A stretch of 64,000 nucleotides of DNA from Adiantum capillus-veneris (GCA_014529385.2 CM043964.1:102008087-102072086); one strand, 5' to 3'; counted from the first letter of the stretch, positions 1 to 11,306 are shown. Translations and numbers: made by a program. The notes: generated by a model not told the origin, from the sequence alone.

Positions 1-2
1 AC

Positions 3-107
3 CGTTCTGGAAATTAGCTGCCAAGAATGACCTTCTCAAGCAAAAAGTAGATGGCCTGAAGTCGGTCGTCCACTCCCGGGTCATACGGGAGAGTTATTCC
101 CAGTAAC
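3..107 (+). CDS. Possible C-terminal exon of an unidentified gene, cut by the left edge
   Basis: From the left edge one plus-strand frame stays open and ends in TAA at about 105-107. It gives a short, charged, helix-prone C-terminus that begins FWKLAAKNDLLKQKV and ends RVIRESYSQ. The composition looks like the tail of a coiled-coil protein. No start or splice acceptor can be seen because the window opens inside it. It is shorter than anything that could be assigned to a family, and a chance open frame of 35 codons is quite possible. I do not recognise it. Confidence 0.2.
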
Positions 108-2729
108 GAGCCAGTTGTGGAGGACATTGGTTCAGTTTCCACCACAGATAGTGGGGAAGTGTGAGCAAGATAATTTTTTGGATGGAATTCAAGGGAAGAA
201 CCGATTGTCTAAAATAGATTTTCAAAGGGCAAAGTGCTAAAATCTCTACTTCAATTGCTTGAGACCACACCAGTGAAAGCATTGTCCATGGGAAAGGCAT
301 AATAGTGGTCAAGCATGAGCTCAACTTTTTTTGGTGCAGTGGCACATTGGGTTTAGAATATCCATTTTGATACATTTCATGTTTTGTTTTGGTCAATCGT
401 GAATGTGTCTACTTTTTCCTTTGTATAGAAAATTGTACATTCTGGGGCATTCTAACAAACAACAACCATAACACAGTAAATGGAACCTAAATCAAAGAAA
501 TTTAATTATCAAGCAAAGTGCCATGATTAAGTCAACCTCACGACCACACACAAGGTAGGTGGGTCAAGATGTGACTTATGTTTTTGCTACATCTCTATAA
601 GAGAGAATCATATATGCTTTTGCAAGCAATCATGAGAAGCAAGGCTTCTACGCCATGCCAAGGCATTACCCATTGACTTGGGATCAAGGGCAATGGCAAA
701 CCGGTTTAGGACATTGGCAATAAGAGGTTTACGTATGATAGTGTCAAATTGTGACGTATCCATGCCAGTATAGATTGTGCAAGGCACTCATGGTATTGAC
801 TCAAGTTGTTGATGCCATCACTTATCACTTTATTTTTTCGAGTTGCATGCATGGCATGCCAATAAGCTCGAATTAAGTCCACTCAATCACTGTTTACGCT
901 TCCACTATACTGCCAACTACTTTGTCAAGGACGAGGTAAGATATTGTTTGTTTCTAATGTTTTTTCTTGATGCATCTGTTGTTGAAGTTGTTGCAAGAGT
1001 TACCCATAGTTGTAACCTTCTACTCAATAACAATTGAGGCTGGTATATTTGCTTGTGTTCTTTGCATATGGCTGCAACAACAGGCACTCTATATCATTGG
1101 TTAAATGCATAAGGTGCATGCACTTTAGATAATAATTTCCATCTATAGCAAGCATGCATGGCCTCGCTATCAACCACCTAATTCATGGGATATCATGAAT
1201 CCAGTAAGAGAGCCTAAGGCAGGTAATCTCTTACTTTAAAAACCAAAGAATATCTAGTATGACTACCTTCTTTTCAGTTTGGGGAATTTTTATCTTCTTT
1301 CAATGAGGAGCTATGATTGTTTCAAGATCCAATTGTGAATAAGATTCTAACTTGAGAGGATCTCATGCTTAGTCTATAGCATTGATTGTGACTATAAAAG
1401 TGGTATTTACAGGGTATGACCTAGCTAATGACAAATCACTCCATGAGTGTTGATAGCCACTGATTGGCCTCTTCACACTCGTACTTTTAAGGAAAGAAGT
1501 TATCAATTGTCAATGGGTAGGGCTAAGTTCAACTTAGCAAGCTGCTTATTACAATCACTATTGGTAGCATGGTGGATTATGCTGGCCTTGGCTACCTTCT
1601 TTGCAAAATCTAAACAAGGGGTTTGGATTGCCAAGGCAACACCTAAGGTTATCAATTGGATATTTATTTATCTTCCCTAATCTCTACTTTTAAGGTTTAA
1701 TAAGTCAAAAGAATTTTGGTAATGTATTGTTGAGGGTTTGAAAATTGCACTTGACCTCCGAGTAAGTATAAGATATTTTCCACGTCATAGTGAGTACTAT
1801 ATAATTTGGTTTAGTTTCATTTGTGAATATGTTTTGGTTGAACTCTACAAGTGAGATACATATGCTGGAATGCTTTCATCCGCTTCGATCTTGAGAGAGA
1901 AGTGTAGCAATCTGTCACTTTCTCTCTTAATTTTTTATTATGATATAATCAAGGGTTCACTCCTTTCCTAGCCGTCAAGAGTCCACGAGAAGGGGGCAAA
2001 AAACGATTCCGCTTGCTGACTTGTCAAGCCTACATTGGCAATGGGAGAGGAGGCTAATTATTTCATTCCGGATGCCAATACATACTAGTTGACAAGGAGG
2101 TGTCTCTCTTGTTGCTTCAAAGGCGATACTTAATCAACGTACACTCTTTCAAGATGAAATTTCCACGTACCCTTATTGGACAAGTTAATTTAAAATTGAA
2201 GATGGGTTGAGGTCAAAAGGGAACAAAACCAACGTTGAGCTATTTTAAAACTCTTCTTTCGACAGAACAAAAAAATATATAAGAATTTTTCAAGGATGGT
2301 TGCTTTAGACAAGGTAGGAGTATTTGATGGTGGTGGGAACAGCATCATTAAATATGGCAATTGCACTTGCACTGGCGTATTGACAGTTATTATAGGCATC
2401 AATATTTATATTTATTATGTTAATCAGGGACCATTTAACGACTGATGTGGGTCTGATTGTACTTGATTTCAAACCAGGTGGCTGAATGCGGGCATGCCCT
2501 CTTGCCGAAGCTCCATGTTGCAGATCAAGGTTATGGACTGCATTCATGCCTGGAAAAGATTGTCAGCATGTGAGTCTTTTCACCTTGGAGGTTGAACCTT
2601 GCTTAGAGATACCTTCCGTCGGAAGATGCAACACTTTCGTACCTTTTCAAGTCAATAATCCAGCTTGTCAGCCAATAATCAAGAGCTTTTGAACAAATTC
2701 CTACAATAATTCTCAAATTGTGACTTACC
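108..2729. other. Gene-free stretch, AT-rich, no element recognised
   Basis: Only short frames occur here and none resembles a known family. I see no LTR boundary, PBS, transposase or RNA gene. If the frame at the left edge is a real exon, the first few hundred bases would be its 3' untranslated region. Confidence 0.4.
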
Positions 2730-2880
2730 ACATCACGAGCTTCTGTGAGGGACGCACCACATACCTAGCTAGGTGCGGTTGGGGGCAACGGATCGCTGGC
2801 CTAGTGGACGGGCAGTGGTCCTTGCCCCCAACCACACCTAGCTAGGTATGCGATACTTCCCGGGTCGAAGTTCGTGATGT
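2730..2880. repeat. About 150-bp foldback element with tRNA-like A and B boxes (SINE-like)
   Basis: Bases 2760-2788 and 2822-2850 are inverted repeats of 29 bp with one mismatch and a 33-nt loop. The outer ends 2730-2743 and 2867-2880 also pair almost perfectly (both arms read ACATCACGA from outside), so the whole segment can fold back. The loop holds TGGCCTAGTGG (2797-2807), an exact match to the pol III A-box consensus. A weaker B-box-like GGGTCGAAGTT starts at about 2862. This pair of boxes is typical of tRNA-derived SINEs. The A-to-B distance is longer than in most tRNAs. No clear target-site duplication or poly(A) tail is visible, so a foldback MITE is the alternative. Confidence 0.45.
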
Positions 2881-4505
2881 TAAACAAGACATGCAAACAA
2901 TGAGAAAGAGATGCATCGAGAAAATGTCAAAATCTTCTTGTGTATATAGTAGGACGCACATTGATTGCAACTTGATACATCACGACGATCATAAGTATCC
3001 GGCCTGTTAAGATGAACAGAAGTTGGCAAATGTTATCTGCAATGAACAGTGCAAGTTGTATTCTTAAACCAACAGAAAATCTCAATAATCCGAAAATTAT
3101 ATTCATCCTTACTGCAATCTAGATCAACTGTCAAGATAGATGGTTGTGCTCTCAATCTATTAGTGATAATATGAATAACGAAAGCAATAGGATGCTTTGG
3201 TCCCTATGAGAGACATTTGAGATACATGGTATATCAACAGTTACAATTGGTGGTAGAGCCATGCTTTTTCCTCACTCGACTTCAAGTTTGAGTCTCTGTT
3301 CAAGCTCTAAAGCTGCAAAACCGTAGCCTTAGAGCTTGAAAAAGGTAAATTGACATATATTGTCCTTGTTTATAAACTTGTTTTGTTGACAGAGACACCT
3401 CACCTTTTTGGCCTGTACTCTAAACGTTGTGCCGGGAAAGAACTCAATAGTTGCTCTTCTTCTCTACAGTCATGTAAAGACAGTAGAAAGGCACAAAAAA
3501 ATTGCTCTCCAAAGAATTCAACCGATTAAATGAATTAACAAAAAAACTGAAAATCTTCGTTTAACACTAAAAATCTTCATTTTGTGTCTGTGTATTAATT
3601 TCGCAGTAATTACACATCCACAGAAGCTATGGTACATAACATATGCAGATGAGAAGTTGAGACACTTACCTTGATGAGGTTGCAGCTCGAGTGTCTAGGG
3701 ATACCTGCACGCTTTTGTGTCGAAAGCTTTGACAAAGCTACTGCTGTTGGCATGAGGGGAACCAGAATCTGAGCATTCATGAGATAATGGGTGGTTAGCA
3801 AAGCGCAATGCAACGACCACAGGGGGGCGAGAAATATGTTGAGCTTCCATAATGGCATCTGATCGTCCCTTGCGGGCCTTCCGATCTTGCATATGCTCAA
3901 TCTCAAGATAAGAGAGAGTTGGTAAGATTAACTCTGTAGCAGAAACTTGACTGTTTATTGGTCCATGTGGAGCCTGTATCTTCACAAGACAATGGCTTTC
4001 ATCTCAAGCTATCTTCTTTGACCAGATAAGAGTCCTGCATAGCTGATTCCACCGCTGTTGTAATTGACAAAGGGAGTTTCAAGCAAAGGGCGATATTAAA
4101 GCCAAAATCGAATGGGGGAAAGAAGCAAAGAGCCAGCCATAATCCCATCTTTTGATTACTATAGGTCTAGTTGGATCTGAGAGGCCCGAGCAAGTAAAGG
4201 ACAGAAAGAAAAAGAAAGCCACTGCCTGTTCTAATAGAAATAAATAGAAAATAATCGCCAGGTTTGATATCATTGGTAAAAGTTTAAATGAGCAGATTGC
4301 CATTTTTGATGGTGCATTTCTTTGAAGGCTCATCACAATCAAACAATGACAAATTTCTTGTCAATTTAAATTCTCCCAGATCATCAGCAAAGTAGCCACC
4401 GACCCACAAAGTCTTGTGCACAAAATGGACAACTTGGAACACTTCAGTGCGTTCTCACAAGCATATCCTACATAGCCCGGGCCAAACCACATTGCCACGG
4501 CTGTC
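2881..4505. other. Gene-free stretch downstream of the PPR gene
   Basis: No frame here looks coding. The part nearest 4505 lies downstream of the PPR stop codon (gene on the minus strand) and is presumably its 3' untranslated region and flank. No transposon ends were recognised. Confidence 0.4.
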
Positions 4506-6485
4506 TTAGGTCTTCAACTGTGGTAACATTGCAGAGTCTTCCTCTAAGTCGTCACCAACTGTGGTACAGATGTTTGAGAGTAGTACATAAGGTGCCGCCG
4601 TGGCAGAATCTACTTCAAGAGAATGTAGAGCCAAATGTGTCGCATGACTACCGTTGTTGTGCAGTTTGCAAGAACCAAGGAAGGCCATCCATGTATTTGC
4701 ACCAGGGTGAAAAGGCATGTTATCAATTACGGCCTGCAGTTGCATCAGAAGTCCCGCACGGCCTAGAAGATCAACCAAACAATCAAAATGCTCCGGTCTA
4801 GCGGTCACAAAGCACTCTTTTTGCATCGCAAACATGATTTCCCAGGCCTCTTCCACCATGCCTGCATGGCTACACGAAGAAAGCACACTAATAAAGGTAA
4901 TCTCATTTGGAACCTCTCCATTCTCCATCATTTGCTGAGACAAAAGGAACGTTTCTCGTCCCCATCCCTGTTGCCCATAGGCTGTTATGATAGCGGTCCA
5001 AGATGATAAATTTATTTTTGGCAATTTCCAAAACAACCTTACAGCATCTGCAAGGGACCCACATTTCCCATATAAATTGACAAGGGAGTTCCCGACGACA
5101 AGCTCCGACTCATACTGAAACTCCATCAGGCAGGAATGCAGTAGTCTTCCCTCATCTAGGGAAGCTTCATTTGCACAAGCATCCAAAATGCTAATAAATG
5201 TTATTTTGTTAGGTACCAGGTCAGCCATGCCCATTTCTCGCAGCAATTGTAAAGCCTTCTTCCCATGCCCATGCTGAGCATACATAGCTATCATAGCATT
5301 CCAACAAACCACATCCTTCAAATGGAGCTTCTCAAAAATCCTTTGAGCCCCTTCCACACTGCCACATTTGCTATACATATTGAGAAGGGCGGTTCCAACA
5401 ATTCCATCTGAATCAAACCCACTATCACATATGAAACAATGTAGCCATAAGCCATCTGGAAGACTTGCCTCATTGATGCATGAGGTAAGACTGGTGGCGA
5501 ACGTGATTTTGTCAGGTATGAAGCCTTCACATGACATTTTTCGTAGCATTCGGATTACATCTTTACTCAGCCCACGCTCTGCATATGCAGTAATCAGGGC
5601 GGTCCAAGAAATGACATTCTGTACAGGCATTCTATGAAAAGTGGTGTGTGCATCCTTGATGCTCCCACACTTCCCATACATAGTCACAAGGGCATTCGAA
5701 ATAACATCATCTACACCATACTCGCAGCTTATAGCAAGAGTGTGAATCCTCTTAACTCTTGAAAGTGCGGGATGTGCTGCACACACATTGAGACAACAAA
5801 CAAAAGTACCCTTACTTGGTAAAAAGCCTTCCACCTGCATTTGCTGAAATAGATTGAGCGGATCTTGTTCAAATCCATACTCTGAAATCATTGAGATAAT
5901 GGCATTCCAAGAGATGGTATCCTTATCACAACTTTTGTGAAACACTTGTAGAGCATCATCAATACTACCACACTTGCTATACATACAAAGAAGTGCGGTG
6001 GCGACAGCTCCGTCTCGTTCAAAGCCGCTACTTAGAATAAATGTATGCACGAGCTTGCCTTCAAACAAGGCTCCTTTGCTCCCACACCCAGATAAAAGGT
6101 AAATAAAAGTGTGAGCATTTGGTGCCACGTTGTTCTTCTGCATCTGCTGAAAAACAGCCAGTGCATCTTTGCGTCGACCACTTTGGGCATATGCACCAAT
6201 CATGAAAGTCCAGCTGAAAACATCTTTATGTTGCAAAACAGAAAACATCTGGTAGGCATCATTTATTGCTTGACATTTTCCATACATTTGCACTATGAGG
6301 TTCGCAAAAAACGGATGTTTTTCCTGGCCATTTTCAATTATGTGGACATGCAAATACCTGCCAAGAGACAAATCCTTTGCTTCCCCACACTGTCTCAGAA
6401 GGGACTCGTAATTGCCACAGTCTGCCAGCATGACATTTTGTCTGAGGGACTCTGACAAGCAATAGACAACTCTGCTGCTTCTCAT
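4506..6485 (-). CDS. PLS-class pentatricopeptide-repeat (PPR) protein, E-type end, no DYW domain
   Basis: An intact, intronless 659-residue frame with an ATG start. PPR proteins of this class bind organellar RNA, one base per repeat, and usually specify mitochondrial or plastid RNA editing sites. The repeats run almost end to end from about residue 55: P motifs such as VFSWTFMIGAYAQSGRRKDA, L motifs (TFIYLLSGCGSKGALFEGKL) and S motifs (ALLCMYSKCGSIDDALQVF) alternate as P-L-S triplets through about residue 560. The end (NTWMAFLGSCKLHNN, then APYVLLSNI) is a degenerate E motif. It then stops after about 20 unrelated residues, so E+ and DYW deaminase domains are absent. I see no DYW-like sequence downstream, so an editing role would need a deaminase in trans. 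Lack of introns and the wording of the repeats fit the expanded PPR families of ferns and lycophytes. The N-terminus is not an obvious transit peptide. No mobile element interrupts it. Confidence 0.93.
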   Translation of the reverse strand: MRSSRVVYCLSESLRQNVMLADCGNYESLLRQCGEAKDLSLGRYLHVHIIENGQEKHPFFANLIVQMYGKCQAINDAYQMFSVLQHKDVFSWTFMIGAYAQSGRRKDALAVFQQMQKNNVAPNAHTFIYLLSGCGSKGALFEGKLVHTFILSSGFERDGAVATALLCMYSKCGSIDDALQVFHKSCDKDTISWNAIISMISEYGFEQDPLNLFQQMQVEGFLPSKGTFVCCLNVCAAHPALSRVKRIHTLAISCEYGVDDVISNALVTMYGKCGSIKDAHTTFHRMPVQNVISWTALITAYAERGLSKDVIRMLRKMSCEGFIPDKITFATSLTSCINEASLPDGLWLHCFICDSGFDSDGIVGTALLNMYSKCGSVEGAQRIFEKLHLKDVVCWNAMIAMYAQHGHGKKALQLLREMGMADLVPNKITFISILDACANEASLDEGRLLHSCLMEFQYESELVVGNSLVNLYGKCGSLADAVRLFWKLPKINLSSWTAIITAYGQQGWGRETFLLSQQMMENGEVPNEITFISVLSSCSHAGMVEEAWEIMFAMQKECFVTARPEHFDCLVDLLGRAGLLMQLQAVIDNMPFHPGANTWMAFLGSCKLHNNGSHATHLALHSLEVDSATAAPYVLLSNICTTVGDDLEEDSAMLPQLKT

Positions 6486-6657
6486 AGTTTTACTGGCTGC
6501 CTCCTGATTGTCTCATGGTCATATCAAAATGCACAGCATATGTGCATTTTGTCTACAAACAAGCCCATACGAATGTCCACATGGTTGAATCAAAGTATTG
6601 AAAATATTGAGGAAGGATGCAATGACTCCATTGCAAAGGGCCACATCAAAGGGATCC

Positions 6658-6905
6658 ATGGCAGCTCCAGTGGTAGAGTTTGCGCAATTTCAAGGCCCTC
6701 CAAAATTGGTTGATCGCAGTGGGTGACCTCGAAATCGAGCATGTTGATGGGGAACCTATGCAGGACCCTCGAAATGAAGGACCTGTGGCGGCACTCCTGT
6801 TGTATGCCATGAACGGATTCCTCAACACTATTTCTCCCAAAAACATCGAATGGTCTTTAGGTGCAGGATTCGACATCAAGCAAGCCAGACAAGCGGGAGC
6901 GGCGC
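6658..6905 (+). pseudogene. Short coding-like fragment, unrecognised
   Basis: An ATG at 6658 opens a frame beginning MAAPVVEFAQFQGPP that stops after about 22 codons. An overlapping frame (ATG at 6680) carries on with coding-like text (GDLEIEHVDGEPMQDP, then NIEWSLGAGFDIKQAR) until it runs into the CT microsatellite. One frameshift would join them, which is how a decayed exon could look. I do not recognise a family, and chance is a real alternative. Confidence 0.2.

Positions 6906-6952
<47 letters not shown>
6904..6952. repeat. (CT)n-(CA)n microsatellite
   Basis: About 35 bases of CT repeat with one interruption, followed directly by about 14 bases of CA repeat. The open frames through it (runs of Leu-Ser or Arg-Glu) are artefacts. 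Confidence 0.95.
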
Positions 6953-6956
<4 letters not shown>

Positions 6957-8400
6957 CGAGCCACCTTTTTTTTTTCTCAAACTACAGGGTAACAAGTTCG
7001 AGATCGATTCTTGACTATCACAAATTAACATTAAAGCTCCATCCTTGTCCCGTCAAGTTATAGATAGGTAGAGGGATTGCTTCTCATGGAGGCAATGTTG
7101 AGATGCAAGTCCCTAAAGCATTTTGAAGCTTCAACAAATATGCTCGGTAGACTATCCTTAGATGGATCTTTAACACAGGAATAAGGTCTTGCATCCAAAT
7201 TAATCCCTCCAATTCTCTCATTGTATCTATGTGTGCCAGCATTTTGATCCCCATAAGTTTCACATACCATGTTTTTGTATCCAAAGAGTGAGCACCATCT
7301 ATAGTGGAAAGAGAAAATTTTGAAATAAGCTCTCTCCCTCCCATCGAAAACATTTTTTAATTTTCTCCAATGTTGAAACATGACCCATTGGAATGAAATC
7401 TTGTATAGTGGCATCCAACCATTCATGTGTTGCTCCAATAAGTAGCTTCCTTGCCCACCTTGTACTCATCACCTCCCCCACATGCAAGTAAAGGTTACTT
7501 CATTTGAAGAAAGGCTCTCATTGTTCATGTGTAACTCACTTGGGAATACCAAAATTCAATTCTCTTACCTACCATGTGGCTAGGGAACAAACCCATATGC
7601 AATACCAATTTGAAAAGTCTCACATTATATACATAGAGTTGTCCCTCCAACTTGACATAATTTGTCTTCTTTACATCAAAAGGAAGGACAATGAATAAGC
7701 TGCTATTATTGCCTATTATTGCCTCTATTGTGACGGACAAGATCCTTGGTGCATCTTCATCATAGCACAAGCCTTGGTTTCCCTCCAGAAATGACATCTA
7801 GGCTCTTCCTGATTGCTTGGACTTTTAGAAAGTTTCAATGCATGCGAGCACCATGCGCGCTATCTTTATGAGCATAATACAAGCCAAGATTGGTATTCTC
7901 TTGAACATATATGTAGCCTTTGTGAGTGTCTTGATCATGTAGGTTTGTGAGAGTTTTCCATCCTTTGGTGGTAAGAGTCTTGGATAATTTAGTCAAGTTA
8001 GATGTTTTCTTTGTATGACTTGATGTGGCTGCTCCACCTTGCTACTGTTGGCATTAGGCATTGTGTTGGATCTTTTCTAATATGTTTTGGTTCATTCGTG
8101 TGGGGTATCAAGTACCTGGGATGATTTGCCAACTAGATTTGTCTCCATCGTGGGTGTGTCAAGGTCAAGTCAATCTCATGTTCCTTCAGTAGCCTCTCCT
8201 TGATGGATAGCAACTCAAATTTTATGAGAGGATAAGGCAAGGACTATTGGTGCCAATCCACTTCTATTTTTTTGGGAGTAATCTGAGTGACATTGAGGGA
8301 GAGTAGCACCCTCTCTTCCCATTGCATGGCTTTTTTCTAGATTTGCTCTAATTCTTCAAGAATCTTGGCCTTGAGCTCAGTCTCGGCTAAAATATGTACC
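6953..8400. other. Decayed sequence left of element A, no intact gene
   Basis: Several short minus-strand frames (7058-7487, 7525-7797) look faintly coding but shift frame repeatedly and match nothing I know. The 250 bases next to the LTR at 8413 read on the minus strand as a Lys/Glu-rich helical peptide (AETELKAKILEELEQI), again broken by stops. It may be the 5' internal part of an older LTR element, because a PBS-like sequence sits at 8401-8412. Confidence 0.35.
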
Positions 8401-8412
8401 CTCTGATACCAA
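8401..8412 (-). other. PBS-like sequence outside the left LTR of element A
   Basis: Read on the minus strand this is TTGGTATCAGAG, the start of the usual initiator-methionine tRNA primer-binding site, directly abutting the LTR at 8413. For a minus-strand element a PBS belongs beside the 5' (right) LTR, where one does exist at 13633-13648. A second one here implies another element copy or a tandem arrangement. Confidence 0.55.
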
Positions 8413-9109
8413 TGTAGCATTTAATGGCCTAGTAACTTGTGTGTAGCGGAAAATAGCATGAACATAGTGAGCATTTCATTAGAATAGATTCCTAATGAGA
8501 TTAACAAGAGTGCTGGGGTGGAGAGAGCAACAAAAAGCATAACACCTAGTTAGATAGCATGAACAATACTTCAAAAGAGAGAGAAATTAAGCAATTGACA
8601 ACAGTTGAGGACCGGATTTGCATGGAGCCGGTCCCCCCTCCAAAAGGCTTTGTATTATGGTTTCTCCCGTCAAGAGAGACATTTTACAATACAATTTCTT
8701 GTGTTCCTTCAATACTAGCTAGTGCAATGAAGATGGAAACTTCATGCACTATGCAAAACACTTATCAAACACAACATCAATTCCCTCACGGTCTCAGACC
8801 AAAGACCTCACACACCTTCGAAGATGGTGAGAGCTAGCGGGGTATGAGAGTAGATTGAGAGGAAGGAGTATTCCTACGAGAAAGATGTACATCTCCTCAC
8901 ATAATCACTCATATTAGCATAGCTTAGCTTAGTAGTTAGCACGGTAGAGGAGATGAGCATGCATTGAAGCTTGGCTCTTGTTGGATTTGCATCACAAAGC
9001 CAAGAGTTGTTGGTGTAGGCCTTCCTTCTCACAAGCTTGGAGTAGGTGATAAGCTTTCCATTAAAGCTTGAGAAGGAGAGAGAGTCTTCTTTACTACACA
9101 CATGAGATT

Positions 9110-9147
<38 letters not shown>

Positions 9148-10017
9148 TAATGCCTTGCAAAAATCAGCCCCCTCTCTCTCTTGGTCGACCCCTCTTGCTA
9201 TTTGCTGTTGCTAGCACCCTATTGGACCTCCCCAGGCTTAGCCAATGGTAATTAAGTAGCATAAGTGATAGCCTTGTGACATGTGTCCCCCTTTCCCCTT
9301 TTGTGAGAGCTTTAGGTAATTATTTAATTCAACTAAACTCTCATTGGACCTCTTTGCCTCCTGGCCAATAGGAATCAGGCAAGCCATTGGGCTGCTGAAT
9401 GCTCATAGGTCCCCTTGGGAGACTGTCCAATAGTCTTCTAGAGAGCTTAATTCTTATTGGTTCTTTTAGTAAGTGTTTTTAAATTAATTATACTAGATTT
9501 ACTCTAGCCTAATTCTCATTGGTCCACCTCCAAGGCCATCCAATAGGATTTGGGTACACCTTGTGGGCATATGGGCTAGGGAGCTGACATGTGTCCCTCA
9601 TTCCCTTTGTGAAAAGGGAGCTTGTGTGTGTGTGTGAGTTTCTCTCTCATCCCCTACTTGCAAGGCTCGCCCCCTCCTATGTAGGGATTGACAAAGAATT
9701 TTTGTGACACACACTAAGCATCCAATTTCCCTAGTGTTTGGCCTTTGGACACAACCTTTGAATTTTGGAACCTTAGCATTTTGGAAGTCTTAATGAGCTG
9801 AAACTTAGGGTCTTTTAAGCCCATTGTTGCACATTGCTCTTTTGCAGATGGCCCCCCCTTTGGATCCTTATTTTCCCTCCTTTGGATCCCTACTGTGGCC
9901 CGGTCTGCTAGCTTAACCAATATTCTAGCTTTTTCTCCCCTGGCACTTCCCCATATTAAATGATCAGTTTAACATGAGAAAATCATTTAGGAGAATTAGA
10001 TATTGATTATTATGACA
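8413..10017 (-). repeat. Element A 3' LTR (about 1.6 kb)
   Basis: Begins TGTAGCATTTAATGGCC and ends TTATTATGACA, the family's TG...CA termini, aligned to the LTRs at 13649, 32088 and about 46418. It contains a (GT)n tract at about 9118-9147 and four paired ATTGG/CCAAT inverted motifs at 9221-9246, 9343-9369, 9405-9431 (first half degenerate) and 9518-9544. Confidence 0.9.
9118..9147. repeat. (GT)n microsatellite inside the LTR
   Basis: About 30 bases of uninterrupted GT repeat. The other LTR copies have only a few GT units at this position, so it expanded after insertion. Confidence 0.9.
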
Positions 10018-10031
10018 TTACCTCTCTCTTG
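10018..10031 (-). other. Polypurine tract of element A
   Basis: On the minus strand CAAGAGAGAGGTAA abuts the 3' LTR. The same sequence follows the 3' LTR of element B at 33635. This is where plus-strand DNA synthesis is primed. Confidence 0.75.
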
Positions 10032-10369
10032 AAATCATAGTCATCCTCGACTATGGGGTAGAGAAGATAAAGAATATTCATTAGTCCTTTTTCCTAGCGG
10101 GTAGAGGATCTCTATGTTACCCTACGACATCATTTCACAATGGATGACTAGTCCATTTGGCGCTTGAGAGCCTGAGGCTACCACAAGCATGTCTGCACAT
10201 TAGTCCTATCATCTTCCATAGTAGAGTGACAAGCTCTACTTAGTGTTCGGGAGACGTCGTCTCCGCAAACTTGATCTAAGCATGCATACTACTTCATTTT
10301 TGTGCACAATTAAGAAAAAGAGTCTTATAAGACAAAAATTTTGTTCATTTTTAACATTTGTACATTTGC

Positions 10370-10906
10370 TTACTCTTGGGAAGCATTGTAAGCATTGACA
10401 AGGTTTAGGTTATCCGATGGATCCATTTGGATGCCATCTTGAGAGATAATGTGACCTAAATACTGAATCTCTTGTAAGAAAAATTCATTTTTCTTATTCT
10501 CTCTTAGAACTTGAAATATTACCTGGAGGTGTTTCTTGTGTTCATCTAATGAATTCGAGTAGATGATGATATCATCAAAGAACACTCCAGTAAAGGTTCG
10601 GTGAGGCCTAAATAGCTTCTCCATCAAGCGGTTGAATGTGGCTGGTGCATTGGTCAATCCAAAAGGCATGACAATGTATTCATAAAGACCAAACGTAGTG
10701 CGAAATGCGATCTTTACAATGTCTTGATCAACTATCCTTATTTGATGATAGCCACTTTTTAGATCAATCCTACTGAAGTACATGGATCCCTGTAGCTTAT
10801 CGAATAGGTCTTCTACCCGTGGAACGGGAAACCTATTTTTGATAGTGATCCTTTTTAGTGCTCTATAGTCGACACACATACGATATGTGCCGTATTTCTT
10901 TTACAC
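10370..10906 (-). pseudogene. Element A reverse transcriptase, truncated
   Basis: The frame carries the Ty3 RT palm: MCVDYRALKRIT, then FSRIDLKSGYHQIRI with the first catalytic Asp, the MPFGLTNAPATF loop, and FFDDII with the catalytic Asp pair. It goes through the thumb (YLGHIISQDGIQMDPS) and then switches to a short tail, because the element lost its RNase H and integrase. Upstream, a TAA at about 10901-10903 separates it from the RT fingers. The same RT region in element B lies at 36009-36577. Not functional as it stands. Confidence 0.88.
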
Positions 10907-11306
10907 TAGTAGCACAGGAAAACAAAATGGAGATGCGCTAGGCCTAACCATGCCCTTCTCGACTAATTCATGCAGTTGCCGCATAATCTCCTCTTGTTGA
11001 GCTTGAGAAACTCTATAAGGATGTTTGTTAGGTGGTGAACTTCCTGGAAGAAGTTCAACTGCATGGTCATCATTGCCTCGTTTAGGAGGTAGCTCACAAG
11101 GGATGTCGTCAATAAAGACATCTTGAAACCCCTTGAGAAAATTGGATAACTCTAATTCCTTTTGATTGTGTATATTTTCTTTTGCTAAAACATTAGGTTC
11201 ATTTTGAGAATAACAAAAATCGTGTACACGGAAATAGAGCTCTATATTGACTTGTTGAAAGCTGGTGTATGTACAATGGGTATAGTGTTACCCATTTCCT
11301 TAGCAT

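Noticed and set aside
843-1680. Short plus-strand ORFs (64 and 77 residues)
   Set aside because: No coding signal or family resemblance; expected by chance at this length.
2797-2872. Candidate tRNA gene
   Set aside because: A and B boxes are present but no cloverleaf, anticodon stem or acceptor stem can be folded; a SINE-like element is a better reading.
6646-6951. Arg-Glu-rich and Leu-Ser-rich ORFs
   Set aside because: Produced by the CT microsatellite.
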